A stretch of 40,553 nt of DNA, from positions 1-40,553 of IMG/VR virus record IMGVR_UViG_3300025012_000653. The stretch is one strand, 5' to 3'. Positions 13,617 to 21,263 of this stretch are shown in pieces. Within the stretch, counting starts at the first letter, position 1. Every line of letters begins with the position of its first letter. The stretch comes from a virus. The position numbers and the translations under genes are program-made. The notes beneath the pieces are model-generated. The model was given only the letters and a program-made list of their open reading frames with translations, was not told the DNA's origin and did no database searches.

Positions 13617-14198
13617 TTACTTTTTCTTGCGAGGCGCCGTGATGACTGTCTTCTTGTACTGATACACGTTGAACAGCTCGGTCGGGAACTCGATGCCCTT
13701 CTCCAGCTGCTCCTTAACTGTGGCCTTGAGGGTCTGGCTGTGAACGTTGAGCTTCTCGGTGGCGTTCAGGCCGTCACCCAGAAGTCTGAGCATCAGATCG
13801 GTAGCCTGCTGACGTTCTCCCTTGCCGAAGCTGATGATCACGTCGTCCTTGATGATGTCACCCAGTCCCTGCTTGTCGAGCCACTCGGTGGCCGACTCCG
13901 CCATCCCTGCTCTGATGCCGGCGCTGACGTCGTCCTTGACCTTGACCTTGTAGCCGTCCTCCATAACGAACTCGACCATGCCGACCGAGGTCATGGCATC
14001 GGGGAGGGCTTTCTCCTGGATGTTGCGGAGGGCCTCCTTCTCGGTGGCCAGCTGCCCCTCCAGATCAAGTACCTTGTCCTCCAGCTCGCGCTGGCGCTTG
14101 GCCAGAACCGAGATGGTCTGGAGGTCATTGTCGGATGCTTCGAGGATGGTCTCGTCACCCAGGATGTCGTCCAGTATTGCACTGTTCACGTCCGTCAC
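13617..14198 (-). CDS. Coiled-coil hypothetical protein
   Basis: A 193-aa protein from GTG 14198, overlapping the previous stop (GTGA) with GGGGG 7 nt upstream. Residues 28-66 form a clear coiled coil (SVLAKRQRELEDKVLDLEGQ and beyond). The C-terminal half is globular with MVEFVMEDGYKVKVKDDVSAG and a lysine-rich tail (ITAPRKKK). Such N-terminal coiled coils occur in Gam-like nuclease inhibitors, but no Gam signature was found. The basic tail could contact DNA. Function unknown. Confidence 0.68.
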   Translation of the reverse strand: MTDVNSAILDDILGDETILEASDNDLQTISVLAKRQRELEDKVLDLEGQLATEKEALRNIQEKALPDAMTSVGMVEFVMEDGYKVKVKDDVSAGIRAGMAESATEWLDKQGLGDIIKDDVIISFGKGERQQATDLMLRLLGDGLNATEKLNVHSQTLKATVKEQLEKGIEFPTELFNVYQYKKTVITAPRKKK

Positions 14199-14446
14199 GC
14201 GGTCACCCCCTCTCGGAAGATGTGGACCGGGATCCCCTTCTTGAGGTTCTTGTACAGGCGCCTCGCGCTGGTGATCAAGAGTGTGCCGCTTATCTTGACA
14301 ACACCCGTTGGCAAGCCGTTGTGGTCACGTACAGTGCGCATGAACGGACCGTTAATGTCCTTGTAGGTGTGGTGCTGACTCCGGGGCATCGCGTTGCCCT
14401 CTCCGTATGACTGCCTTCGCAGGCCCTTTGCCTTGACTCCCCTCAT
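14195..14446 (-). CDS. Small basic hypothetical protein
   Basis: An 83-aa protein from ATG 14446, 1 nt after a leader element that also holds GGAGG. It is strongly basic (MRGVKAKGLRRQSYGEGN; SARRLYKNLKKG), suggesting nucleic-acid binding. It ends HIFREGVTA and overlaps the coiled-coil gene. No family recognised. Confidence 0.62.
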   Translation of the reverse strand: MRGVKAKGLRRQSYGEGNAMPRSQHHTYKDINGPFMRTVRDHNGLPTGVVKISGTLLITSARRLYKNLKKGIPVHIFREGVTA

Positions 14447-14447
14447 T

Positions 14448-14458
14448 CCTCTAATCCT
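14448..14458 (-). promoter_or_regulatory. AGGATTANAGG leader element
   Basis: AGGATTAGAGG 1 nt before the ATG at 14446, preceded by GGG. Confidence 0.6.
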
Positions 14459-14467
14459 CCCGTGTGG

Positions 14468-14869
14468 TTATTTTCCGCCGAGGCGGTGGTGCAGATCGAA
14501 CTGTACTTCAAAATATTGGCCCAGCTCGCGGTCCCACTTTAGAAACTTGACCCGGCCTCGGTTCATCTCCGCAGCCACGATGGCGGCCATGGCCTGGAGT
14601 GTGGGGTCACCAACCGCTATCAGGTAGTCATCATCGCAGAATCCGCGAAGCTCAGACTTCATCTGCCAGACGGTCGGGGCCGTGTTCAGCGCGACCGGAC
14701 CGGACGGGCACAGGACCACGGGCTCGCCGAACTGGCGGGCCTTGTTAAAATTCATGGTCGATACCATCTTGCCTGTCGACTGGTCACGCCGGGTCGGCTC
14801 CTGGGGGATGTAGACCTTCGGTCCCTTATTGTCACCGAGCAGTCTGTCGTCTGGGGTAATGTTTGTCAC
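14468..14869 (-). CDS. Conserved-type phage hypothetical protein
   Basis: A 133-aa protein from GTG 14869 with GGAGG 7 nt upstream. VYIPQEPTRRDQSTGKMV at 19-36, LRGFCDDDYLIAVGDPTLQAMAAI in the middle and NRGRVKFLKWDRELGQYFEVQFD near the end match a pattern common in phage replication modules, near helicase or primase genes, where it has no assigned function. It is the first gene after promoter P6. Confidence 0.75.
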   Translation of the reverse strand: MTNITPDDRLLGDNKGPKVYIPQEPTRRDQSTGKMVSTMNFNKARQFGEPVVLCPSGPVALNTAPTVWQMKSELRGFCDDDYLIAVGDPTLQAMAAIVAAEMNRGRVKFLKWDRELGQYFEVQFDLHHRLGGK

Positions 14870-14879
14870 GCTGTCTCCT

Positions 14880-14890
14880 CCTGTAATCCT
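14880..14890 (-). promoter_or_regulatory. AGGATTANAGG leader element
   Basis: AGGATTACAGG between P6 and the GTG at 14869 (10 nt), followed by AGG to complete a Shine-Dalgarno. Confidence 0.6.
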
Positions 14891-14927
14891 TGAGGGGCAA
14901 TGTAAAACACCTCAAAGAAAATGTAAA
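14890..14927 (-). promoter_or_regulatory. Sigma70-like promoter P6 with small inverted repeat
   Basis: -35 TTTACA (14922-14927), 17-nt spacer, -10 TACATT (14899-14904). Arms TTGAGG/CCTCAA (14910-14915 and 14890-14895) flank the -10, a shorter version of the operator layout at P4 and P5. It lies in the gap after the SNF2-like helicase. Confidence 0.68.
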
Positions 14928-14952
14928 CTAATTAAGAATTATATTTGTCTAA

Positions 14953-16623
14953 TCAAATCCAGTTGCTGATCCGATCCCCGTTAACCAGGTCCGCCAGCTC
15001 TTTCTTGCTGCGCAGGGCATCGATGACCTTATCGTCCAGAGTGTCCGGAGCCACCAGATCGATATATGTCACGGGGTTCTTCTGTCCAATACGGTGTGCC
15101 CGATCCTCCGACTGTAGCCTGTCGTCCAGGGAGAAGCTGTTCGAGTAGTATACGACCGTGGTCACGGCCGTCATGGTCTGGCCGCGGCTCACGCCCTTGG
15201 CCTGGGGGTTGCCGACGGCGAATCGAAGTGTGGGGTCCTCTTGGAGCCTCTTGATGCTGGCCTGACGCTCTTCCGGGTCAATGCCACCATGAAGCTCACA
15301 GACTGCGGCGAAGCCGTACCGGTCCCGCAGGGCCTGGGTGATGGCCTGAAGCTCGGCCCTGAACCGGGCCCAGATAAGGACCTTGCCGTCGACCTCCTCA
15401 AGCAACTCCATGAGGGAGGCGATGCGGGGGTTGACCTCATCGATGGCCTTGGGCTCCGCCTTTATGCACACGGTCGGAAAGTTATCCGTCTCGGATTCTT
15501 CAAAGAACTTGTCATCCTCGAAGCTGTACTCGGTCGCGTCCGGGACGAAGAACCCGCCCACGACCTGCTGAAGCCTCAGCATCTTGGTGAAGGCCAGCGT
15601 GGCGGTCATCTGCATCCCGCCCATCTCCGCGATCACACCCTTACGGAGCTGGTCGTAGATCCGGCGCTGGCGGTCGGACAGCTCGACATATCGCTTAGTG
15701 AACAGCTTCTCCGGTAGGTCGAGGCAGTCCGCCTTGGTCCGTCTGGTGATGTACGGCGCGATCTTCGCGCGAAGCTCTTCGATGCGCTGATACTGAGGCT
15801 TTCCGTTGTCGTCGGTCAGCACGAACTGGGCAAACTTGGCCTTGGGGTTTCGCTGCATGATGCGGCTGACCTGCATGGCCTGGTCGCGCTCATGCTTTGG
15901 CGCGAACCTGCCCTGAGCCAGTATAGCGGCCACGTCCACGATCTGGCAGTACCTGGCGCGGAACGAGTAGAGGCTGGGTATTCCGATGATCTCGGGGTCG
16001 AGCCAGTTCATCTGGCTCCAGACGTCCTCGGGACCCTGGGTCAGCAGGGTGCCGTTGAGCAGCCTGCGATACGGGAACCGCTCGCGCAGGGCCAGGATCT
16101 GCTTGGTGCATCCGGCCGAGGGATTCTTGATGATCGTGGACTCGTCGATGGCGCCAACGCAGCGGAACGAGCTTATGAACTGGGTGATGTAGTCGCGGCC
16201 GCGCTTGGTGTTAACGGCCTCGACATTGACCGCGAGGAACCGCAGGGCCTGGGACATGTGCTTGGGGGGTTTGTCGAGGAGCTGGAGTGCTGCCTTCTCT
16301 TCCTTATTCGGGGACGCTGACCAGTACGCGGACACGCACTGGATGTAGTCTGGCATGTGGGCCGGTATCTCGTTCAAGATCCAGTTGCGGTGGACCCCGT
16401 TCGGGGCGATGACCAGGACTCCGGTGATCTTACCCTTGAGAAACAGCCACGCCACGGTGTCGATAAGCTTCTTCGACTTGCCGGTGCCCTGCTCGTCTGT
16501 GAAGCCAAATACGACGGCGTCCCTGGATAGGAGAAAGTCCTCTGCCTGGTGGTCAAACGGCTGGGTCTTGAACCGATAATCGGTTACGACTGGTGACAAC
16601 GGTGGGACCTCCAAATATAACAT
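14953..16623 (-). CDS. SNF2/Rad54-type SF2 DNA helicase
   Basis: A 556-aa ATPase of the SNF2 branch of SF2. Walker A is EQGTGKSKK (44-52), motif Ia ITGVLVIAPNGVHRNW (66-81), motif II DEST (160-163) in place of DEAH, motif III LLNGTLLTQGP, motif V near SRGQTMTAVTTVVYYS, and motif VI EDRAHRIGQ (about 512-520). The last is characteristic of the SNF2 class, which translocates on double-stranded DNA to remodel or unwind. A phage protein of this kind is usually a replication/recombination helicase. ATG 16623 lies below the AT-rich gap, opening the early module. Confidence 0.92.
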   Translation of the reverse strand: MLYLEVPPLSPVVTDYRFKTQPFDHQAEDFLLSRDAVVFGFTDEQGTGKSKKLIDTVAWLFLKGKITGVLVIAPNGVHRNWILNEIPAHMPDYIQCVSAYWSASPNKEEKAALQLLDKPPKHMSQALRFLAVNVEAVNTKRGRDYITQFISSFRCVGAIDESTIIKNPSAGCTKQILALRERFPYRRLLNGTLLTQGPEDVWSQMNWLDPEIIGIPSLYSFRARYCQIVDVAAILAQGRFAPKHERDQAMQVSRIMQRNPKAKFAQFVLTDDNGKPQYQRIEELRAKIAPYITRRTKADCLDLPEKLFTKRYVELSDRQRRIYDQLRKGVIAEMGGMQMTATLAFTKMLRLQQVVGGFFVPDATEYSFEDDKFFEESETDNFPTVCIKAEPKAIDEVNPRIASLMELLEEVDGKVLIWARFRAELQAITQALRDRYGFAAVCELHGGIDPEERQASIKRLQEDPTLRFAVGNPQAKGVSRGQTMTAVTTVVYYSNSFSLDDRLQSEDRAHRIGQKNPVTYIDLVAPDTLDDKVIDALRSKKELADLVNGDRISNWI

Positions 16624-16908
16624 AGCAATTCCTAAATCCTACAGTATTTACAACCTTAAATTAATTCGGGGCAAAAGTATATCACAATAATATTATTTTT
16701 CTTTAATACGCATACCCGGGGCCTCCCTATTATAAGGGAAATTACTTGAACAAAATATAAAAACAGGTCAATATTTATCGCGTATCCATTATAGATGCTT
16801 ACCCAGTACGCAATAATAGGATAATACGTAATGTTTCCAGAATACTTTTACTTTATTTAAATTTTGTTCTTTTATTTTTGCTATATATAGGGAGCTGGTT
16901 CGTATAGT
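16624..16908. other. AT-rich non-coding gap with candidate promoters (possible origin)
   Basis: About 285 bp without a credible gene, much more AT-rich than the flanks. It contains an extended -10 TGATATACT on the minus strand (-10 at 16676-16681) with no good -35, a palindromic TCCCTTATAATAGGGA whose centre is a TATAAT box (16727-16742 area), further TATAAT-like sequences, and a weak leader motif AGGATTTAGG (16631-16640). It separates the late terminator from the SNF2 helicase gene and could hold early promoters or a replication origin. No iterons were seen. Confidence 0.5.
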
Positions 16909-16933
16909 AAAAAGCCCCCGCCGGAGCAGGGGC
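16909..16933 (-). terminator. Intrinsic terminator of the late operon
   Basis: GCCCCTGC, loop TCCG, GCGGGGGC (8-bp stem with one G-U pair), followed by TTTTT on the minus strand. It lies 42 nt past the last late gene (16975) and matches a strong factor-independent terminator. Confidence 0.9.
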
Positions 16934-16974
16934 ACCACACGACCAATCCCGAGGCGGGGGAGTGGTAAGCAGAC

Positions 16975-17244
16975 TTACTTTCGTTCCAGCGAGGGCATCT
17001 CACCCCAGGTACTCGATCTCGATGAGGCCAGGGCCCGGATCACATCCTCACGGCTCATGTCCCTGTTCAGTTCGAGGATGATCTTCCCCCCGATGACCGT
17101 GAGCTGGGTGACCAGCGGAGCCACCTGGGACAGAACAGCACCCGCTGCAGGGTTGTATATGCTGACGACCGGCGCCGCCAGTTGGGCCATCTGCCCAGTG
17201 AGCAGCACTCCCTGCTCGATGTTCTTGAGGTCTTGCTCATTCAC
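16975..17244 (-). CDS. Hypothetical protein, last gene of the lysis cassette
   Basis: An 89-aa protein from GTG 17244, overlapping the previous stop (GTGA) with GGAGG 6 nt upstream. Residues 12-55 are moderately hydrophobic (LLTGQMAQLAAPVVSIYNPA, then QVAPLVTQLTVIGGKIILEL), followed by a charged soluble tail. It may be membrane-associated or a small structural protein. Position beside endolysin and holin-like genes suggests lysis, but no family is recognised. Confidence 0.65.
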   Translation of the reverse strand: MNEQDLKNIEQGVLLTGQMAQLAAPVVSIYNPAAGAVLSQVAPLVTQLTVIGGKIILELNRDMSREDVIRALASSRSSTWGEMPSLERK

Positions 17245-17756
17245 TTAACACCTCCGATCCCGCTCTGGGTCTGTAGAATAACGAGCCGCTGCACCAGATC
17301 CTGGAGGGCCAGCATCTGAAGCTCGTACTGGGTGCTGTCTCCGGTAGTCAGGTACACCAGCATGGCGTCTGTGGCGGCGTCGTAGGCGGGCTTGGACATT
17401 TCGTAAATGGTGCCGATCTGCTGGCACACAGCTTGACTCAGTACCCCGTCCTGGCACGGCTTGGCCGCCACGGTTCGGATTCCGATTATGGTCTCCTTGG
17501 CAGCTAGCAGTGACTTCCCGGCCGTGACCGCCGGGTCCTGGGTTCGCCCTGTGGCGCATCCCCCAGCAAGAAGTATAACCAGGACAGCTGCCCCAGCTCC
17601 GCCTCCCCACCTGCTCTTCTTGAGCACGTTGAGCAGTGCCTGAAGCACTCCGTTGGACTTGCTGGGCACGAACGGAAGGAACTCGCTGATCACCAGGATC
17701 AGGGTCGGTACCAGCCACACCGCATTTTCGGTGAACCACTTCATGATCTCGTTCAT
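17241..17756 (-). CDS. Membrane protein with internal lipobox (spanin-like candidate)
   Basis: A 171-aa protein from ATG 17756. Residues 12-31 form a first membrane segment (AVWLVPTLILVISEFLPFV); residues 52-66 form a second that ends in LAGGC, a lipobox with Cys67. The downstream half is a soluble helical domain. A GTG at codon 44 would begin a classic lipoprotein signal (basic start, hydrophobic core, LAGGC), so two products are possible. The place after the endolysin fits a spanin, but the soluble part is not coiled-coil or proline-rich as usual, so this is tentative. Confidence 0.6.
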   Translation of the reverse strand: MNEIMKWFTENAVWLVPTLILVISEFLPFVPSKSNGVLQALLNVLKKSRWGGGAGAAVLVILLAGGCATGRTQDPAVTAGKSLLAAKETIIGIRTVAAKPCQDGVLSQAVCQQIGTIYEMSKPAYDAATDAMLVYLTTGDSTQYELQMLALQDLVQRLVILQTQSGIGGVK

Positions 17757-17812
17757 CTCTGCCTCCTCTCTATTTTTCTATTGTAAATCTGCAGTATCTG
17801 CAGCAGGGCTCT

Positions 17813-17989
17813 TCACCGTGTCGTCCGTTCCGCCTCATCAGCGGACAGTACGAGACGGTTTCTCCCGGGACAGCTTGGACATCCATTTGGGCACCCCTCG
17901 AACATCGTCATACCGAACTCCGGACAGCTGAACATTGCTTCCTCCACATTGTGTATCGAGCGGTGCAGCTGATCAAGGTCCGGTATCAT
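17813..17989 (-). CDS. Small Cys-rich protein
   Basis: A 58-aa protein from ATG 17989 with GGAGG 5 nt upstream. Cysteines at 22, 33, 37 and 40 (CPNGCPSCPG) suggest a metal-binding knuckle; the C-terminus is polar. It sits between the endolysin and the lipobox protein. No family was recognised and its role in lysis is unproven. Confidence 0.6.
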   Translation of the reverse strand: MIPDLDQLHRSIHNVEEAMFSCPEFGMTMFEGCPNGCPSCPGRNRLVLSADEAERTTR

Positions 17990-18006
17990 CACATCCTCCG
18001 ATCGTC

Positions 18007-18633
18007 CTAGAGTGCCCCGACGTACTTCTCTGCTCGCTTGAATATTACTCGTGGGTACTCGTTCACGGCCTTCCACAGGGGTCGTCCGTACAGCACCGAA
18101 TTTTCCAGGGGCCCGTGTGCATCTTCCAAACCTCCGATCCACCTATCGGCAGGCATGCCCTGAGCTGTAGCATATCGTCTCCTGACTGCGATCCGACCTC
18201 CACCCGCGTTATACCGCACCAACGTCATCATCCACGATTCACGCTCGTTTATGGCCTTCGACTGGGAATAGTTGTCCCGGTCCTGGAGCACCAGAAACAT
18301 CAGCTGATATCCGGTGTTGTACGGATCTTTCTGCCAGTCCCATCCCCTCAGGGCCTTGTACTTGACCGCATCGAGGTAAATATTGAACCGCTTGGTGATC
18401 GTCATCTGCACCAGCCCCCGGCCCAGCTCGCGTGAGGTTTTGAGGGTGGCGTTCTCCTTCCATGAGCTCTCCTGCTCAACCTGTCCGCACGAGATATGCT
18501 TGAGCGGGGCCTCGGGCCACTGGGTCTTAAAGGCTTCGCGTAGTGTCGGAATGTGCTTCTGGGCATTGGGGGGTATTGCACCCCCCGCAACCGCAGGCAG
18601 TGTGAGCAGAGCTGCAAGCATGAGCCACTTCAT
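18007..18633 (-). CDS. Endolysin, lysozyme/transglycosylase-like with signal peptide
   Basis: A 208-aa peptidoglycan-cleaving enzyme. Residues 1-19 (KWLMLAALLTLPAVAGGA) form a Sec signal or signal-arrest segment, so it reaches the periplasm through the host Sec system. HISCGQVEQESSWKENA at 46-62 carries the likely catalytic Glu55, and ELGRGLVQMT at 69-78 matches the GxxGLMQ region of soluble lytic transglycosylases; MTLVRYNAGGGR further on matches the YN.G motif. ATG 18633 overlaps the holin-like stop (TGATG). No PG-binding domain seen. Confidence 0.8.
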   Translation of the reverse strand: MKWLMLAALLTLPAVAGGAIPPNAQKHIPTLREAFKTQWPEAPLKHISCGQVEQESSWKENATLKTSRELGRGLVQMTITKRFNIYLDAVKYKALRGWDWQKDPYNTGYQLMFLVLQDRDNYSQSKAINERESWMMTLVRYNAGGGRIAVRRRYATAQGMPADRWIGGLEDAHGPLENSVLYGRPLWKAVNEYPRVIFKRAEKYVGAL

Positions 18634-18929
18634 CAGCTGGCCCTGAACACTGCGAGCACGATCAACCCCAGGAAGATGAGGAACGCCCCGATCACTCTGC
18701 TGGCTCCGTCCGCCGTACACAGGGCGCGAGACACGTCCCGGCGGAACGACACCGCGGGGAGCACCCCCCATCCGTTAGCCACACCTATGACCAGGGCCAG
18801 CGCACCGATCATCAGACACACGATGGCCACGGCAAAGGCTGCCGTCTTGAGGCTGATCAGATCTGGGCAGCCCCAGAGTCCGAGGGTCACGACCAGGAAT
18901 ACTGCTGAGAACTCTCTGATGTACTTCAT
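18633..18929 (-). CDS. Holin candidate (multi-TM membrane protein)
   Basis: A 98-aa protein from ATG 18929 with AGGAGG 6 nt upstream. Hydrophobic spans are visible at about 7-22 (FSAVFLVVTLGLWGC), 30-53 (AAFAVAIVCLMIGALALVIG) and 79-96 (VIGAFLIFLGLIVLAVF), a three-TM layout like class I holins. It is directly upstream of, and overlapping, the endolysin gene, the classic holin position. No sequence family was recognised. Confidence 0.6.
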   Translation of the reverse strand: MKYIREFSAVFLVVTLGLWGCPDLISLKTAAFAVAIVCLMIGALALVIGVANGWGVLPAVSFRRDVSRALCTADGASRVIGAFLIFLGLIVLAVFRAS

Positions 18930-18973
18930 AATTTCCTCCTGTTTCTTTTGAAGGATGTTTTCACACCTTGATG

Positions 18974-20782
18974 TCACCTGTCACCGTACCAAACGCCGAT
19001 AATCTCGTAGTAGATTTTGATACCGCCAACTGGAGCAGCAAGGGATGAAGTCAGGGTGATGACACTGGTCGTCGCGTTATAGGCCACCGAGCTTTTTATA
19101 ACCGGGCTTTCGGTTGATTCGATGGTGTTGATCCTTATCACCGGGTAAACGTTTGAATCGGTACCCATAGGTACGTTGATGGTGGTTGTCGTGTTGCCGC
19201 TGCTGATAGTTGCTTGCCCTCTCCGGTACGTGCTCTGGGTCGCGCCCGTGTTCCGGCCCAGAACGTTGGCCCCGACCGTGTTGGATATGGAATGCAGTCG
19301 CACCGGGATAACTGCGGACTCGTTATTATCCATCACGACGCCGCCGCCACCTCCGGTTTCGACATATACCGAATTAACCGGCTCGGTCGACTTGAACTTG
19401 TTATTAGTGATAGACATTACCTGCTCAATGCCAGTGGCGTTGATGTCGTAGGTGTTGAACCCCATGAAATGGTTGTTGTCTATACTTACGTTCTGGCTGA
19501 GCGGGCGCAGTCTGATGCCGTAGCTGTTGGTCGAGAGCGACCCGTAATTCTCAAATATATTATTATCCCTTATGACAACGCGAACCGCACCTGCGCTGTA
19601 TTGGCTGGTGTTAGCCGCATAAATCCCATAGCCGGTAGCTGTGGATAATCCTGTAACGCCAAGCCAGTTGTCGACGATGGTGAGGTCGTTGTCGGTCGTG
19701 TAGTAGATGCAGTAAAGACTGCAGACGTCGATCATATTCCTGCCGATCTTGATCAACAGCCCCGCTGGCAAAGAAATGCCGGCCTCGTACCCATAGATTT
19801 CGTTCCCCGTAATAGAAACATCCTCCGGCCGATACTCGGTGGCCCCGCCCGGATCATAATCGAGCGCCGACGCCACCTGGACACCTATGGTGCCAGTCGT
19901 GACATTGCCTGGCCCGCGGCGGATCAGGTTATTCTCTATTTTGGTGTTGACCGACAGGCCGCGAACTTTAATACCGAAAGAGACGTTATTCAGGGAATTT
20001 TGTTCAATAATTGTGTCCCAAGCGGTGCGCAGATCTATGCCTGTCATAATGTTCGAGATATAGCAGTCGGTAATCCTCATCTGGACAATTTGGTCATCTT
20101 TGTTGGCGCTGCCCGGAGCGTGGATACCGGTATATCCTCCACTTGCCGGCGGGTTCACTACCCCGCCATCTATAGTGATCCCTTCAATTTTGCCCAACTG
20201 GGCGTAGTTATTGGATACGGCAAGGGTAATGCCGTTGCAGCCTGCCGGCTCAATGGTGGTATGTCCCAGAACTCCGCGCAATGTCTGGTATGCGTACATG
20301 GAGACTGGTGCGGTGGTTTTATGCCGGACCGCAGACATTTCTACCACGGGAAATGCAGCAAGTGCCCGGTTGATAGCAGTCGCCATATCGGTAGTGCCCG
20401 GAACGGCGTTGTCCTCCCACCAGTCAGGCGAAGCGGACTGTACTGCCCTGGCACCAAAAATAACGGCACCTGCCCCCGTGAAAACCTTGGTTTTACTTGC
20501 CTCAAAAGGCCCGTTAATGGTGAGGGTTTTCCCGGTGGCCACGTTGATGCTCCCCCCTTTAATGACTTTGATGGCGCGATCTATGGGGGTTGTGGCGGTG
20601 TTGACGGTGACCGCCTTATCGATGACGATAGTCTTGCCGGCCGTCGCCGGGTTGTTGGCAGCACTGGAAAAATTCGTAAAACCACTTACACTTACCCCCC
20701 ACGGTCCGGAAGTGGGGCCAGCCACGGCTGCAGTGGAAAAAAATATCACTGCAAGAAATACTATGAAGTCATAACGTTTCAT
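18974..20782 (-). CDS. Beta-helix tailspike-like protein with Sec signal peptide
   Basis: A 602-aa protein. Residues 1-22 look like a cleavable signal peptide (KRYDFIVFLAVIFFSTAAVA-G). A Thr/Val-rich region (about 45-110: TIVIDKAVTVNTA, GKTLTING, FTGAGAVIFG) leads into SPDWW, followed by a right-handed parallel beta-helix of repeated short strands with Asn ladders (ITDCYISNI, IENNLIRRG, ITGNEIYGYE, IRDNNIF, IDNNHFMGF, ITNNKF). This is the fold of polysaccharide-binding or cleaving tailspikes. A signal peptide on a virion spike is unusual. The SPDWW segment resembles bacterial and phage proteins of deltaproteobacteria. Confidence 0.75.
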   Translation of the reverse strand: MKRYDFIVFLAVIFFSTAAVAGPTSGPWGVSVSGFTNFSSAANNPATAGKTIVIDKAVTVNTATTPIDRAIKVIKGGSINVATGKTLTINGPFEASKTKVFTGAGAVIFGARAVQSASPDWWEDNAVPGTTDMATAINRALAAFPVVEMSAVRHKTTAPVSMYAYQTLRGVLGHTTIEPAGCNGITLAVSNNYAQLGKIEGITIDGGVVNPPASGGYTGIHAPGSANKDDQIVQMRITDCYISNIMTGIDLRTAWDTIIEQNSLNNVSFGIKVRGLSVNTKIENNLIRRGPGNVTTGTIGVQVASALDYDPGGATEYRPEDVSITGNEIYGYEAGISLPAGLLIKIGRNMIDVCSLYCIYYTTDNDLTIVDNWLGVTGLSTATGYGIYAANTSQYSAGAVRVVIRDNNIFENYGSLSTNSYGIRLRPLSQNVSIDNNHFMGFNTYDINATGIEQVMSITNNKFKSTEPVNSVYVETGGGGGVVMDNNESAVIPVRLHSISNTVGANVLGRNTGATQSTYRRGQATISSGNTTTTINVPMGTDSNVYPVIRINTIESTESPVIKSSVAYNATTSVITLTSSLAAPVGGIKIYYEIIGVWYGDR

Positions 20783-20791
20783 AATCCCTCC

Positions 20792-21226
20792 TTAAATTGT
20801 CTGCCAGTTTGCGCCGTCTTTCGCCACTTCACCCCGGTCCCCTGGTAAGAAGTCCATGGATGCGTCGCCGTCAATAGTCTTGCCGTCGGCGGCGTTAAGG
20901 CGAACCACCCCTTGGCCGATGTTCTTGATTCGGTACCCCTTGATCGACGAGACGGCGAGATACGCCGGTAAGTGAATACATACGGTCACCCCTTCCGCCG
21001 GGTTGACGAATACGGCCCCGTGGGCGGCGGTCAGGGTTGTCTCCTCTAAAAAAGTTGATGCCTCGCCGATCCCTGCCTCGCCCAGGACGTCCTTTTTTAG
21101 ATCCTCATAAGTTAGCTGGCGGATGGAATCTCCTTGCTGAATAAGCATAGTGTGATCATTAGCGCGGGTAACTGCCCCCAGACGTGTCAACCAATATGAC
21201 AAAAACGATATTGTTCCCAGTGCCAT
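20792..21226 (-). CDS. Tail-fibre-associated hypothetical protein
   Basis: A 144-aa protein from ATG 21226 with GGAGG 4 nt upstream, between the collar-domain fibre and the beta-helix spike. The N-terminus carries LTRLGAVTRANDHTMLIQQGD, the middle is helical, and the C-terminal half is beta-rich (HGAVFVNPAEGVTVCIHLPA, KGYRIKNIGQGVVRLNA, ending GANWQTI), the pattern of a fibre-tip or trimeric adhesin domain. It is likely part of the adsorption apparatus. Confidence 0.68.
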   Translation of the reverse strand: MALGTISFLSYWLTRLGAVTRANDHTMLIQQGDSIRQLTYEDLKKDVLGEAGIGEASTFLEETTLTAAHGAVFVNPAEGVTVCIHLPAYLAVSSIKGYRIKNIGQGVVRLNAADGKTIDGDASMDFLPGDRGEVAKDGANWQTI

Positions 21227-21263
21227 AAACCCTCCGATGTTGGGGCATTAGTAAACCTGATAC

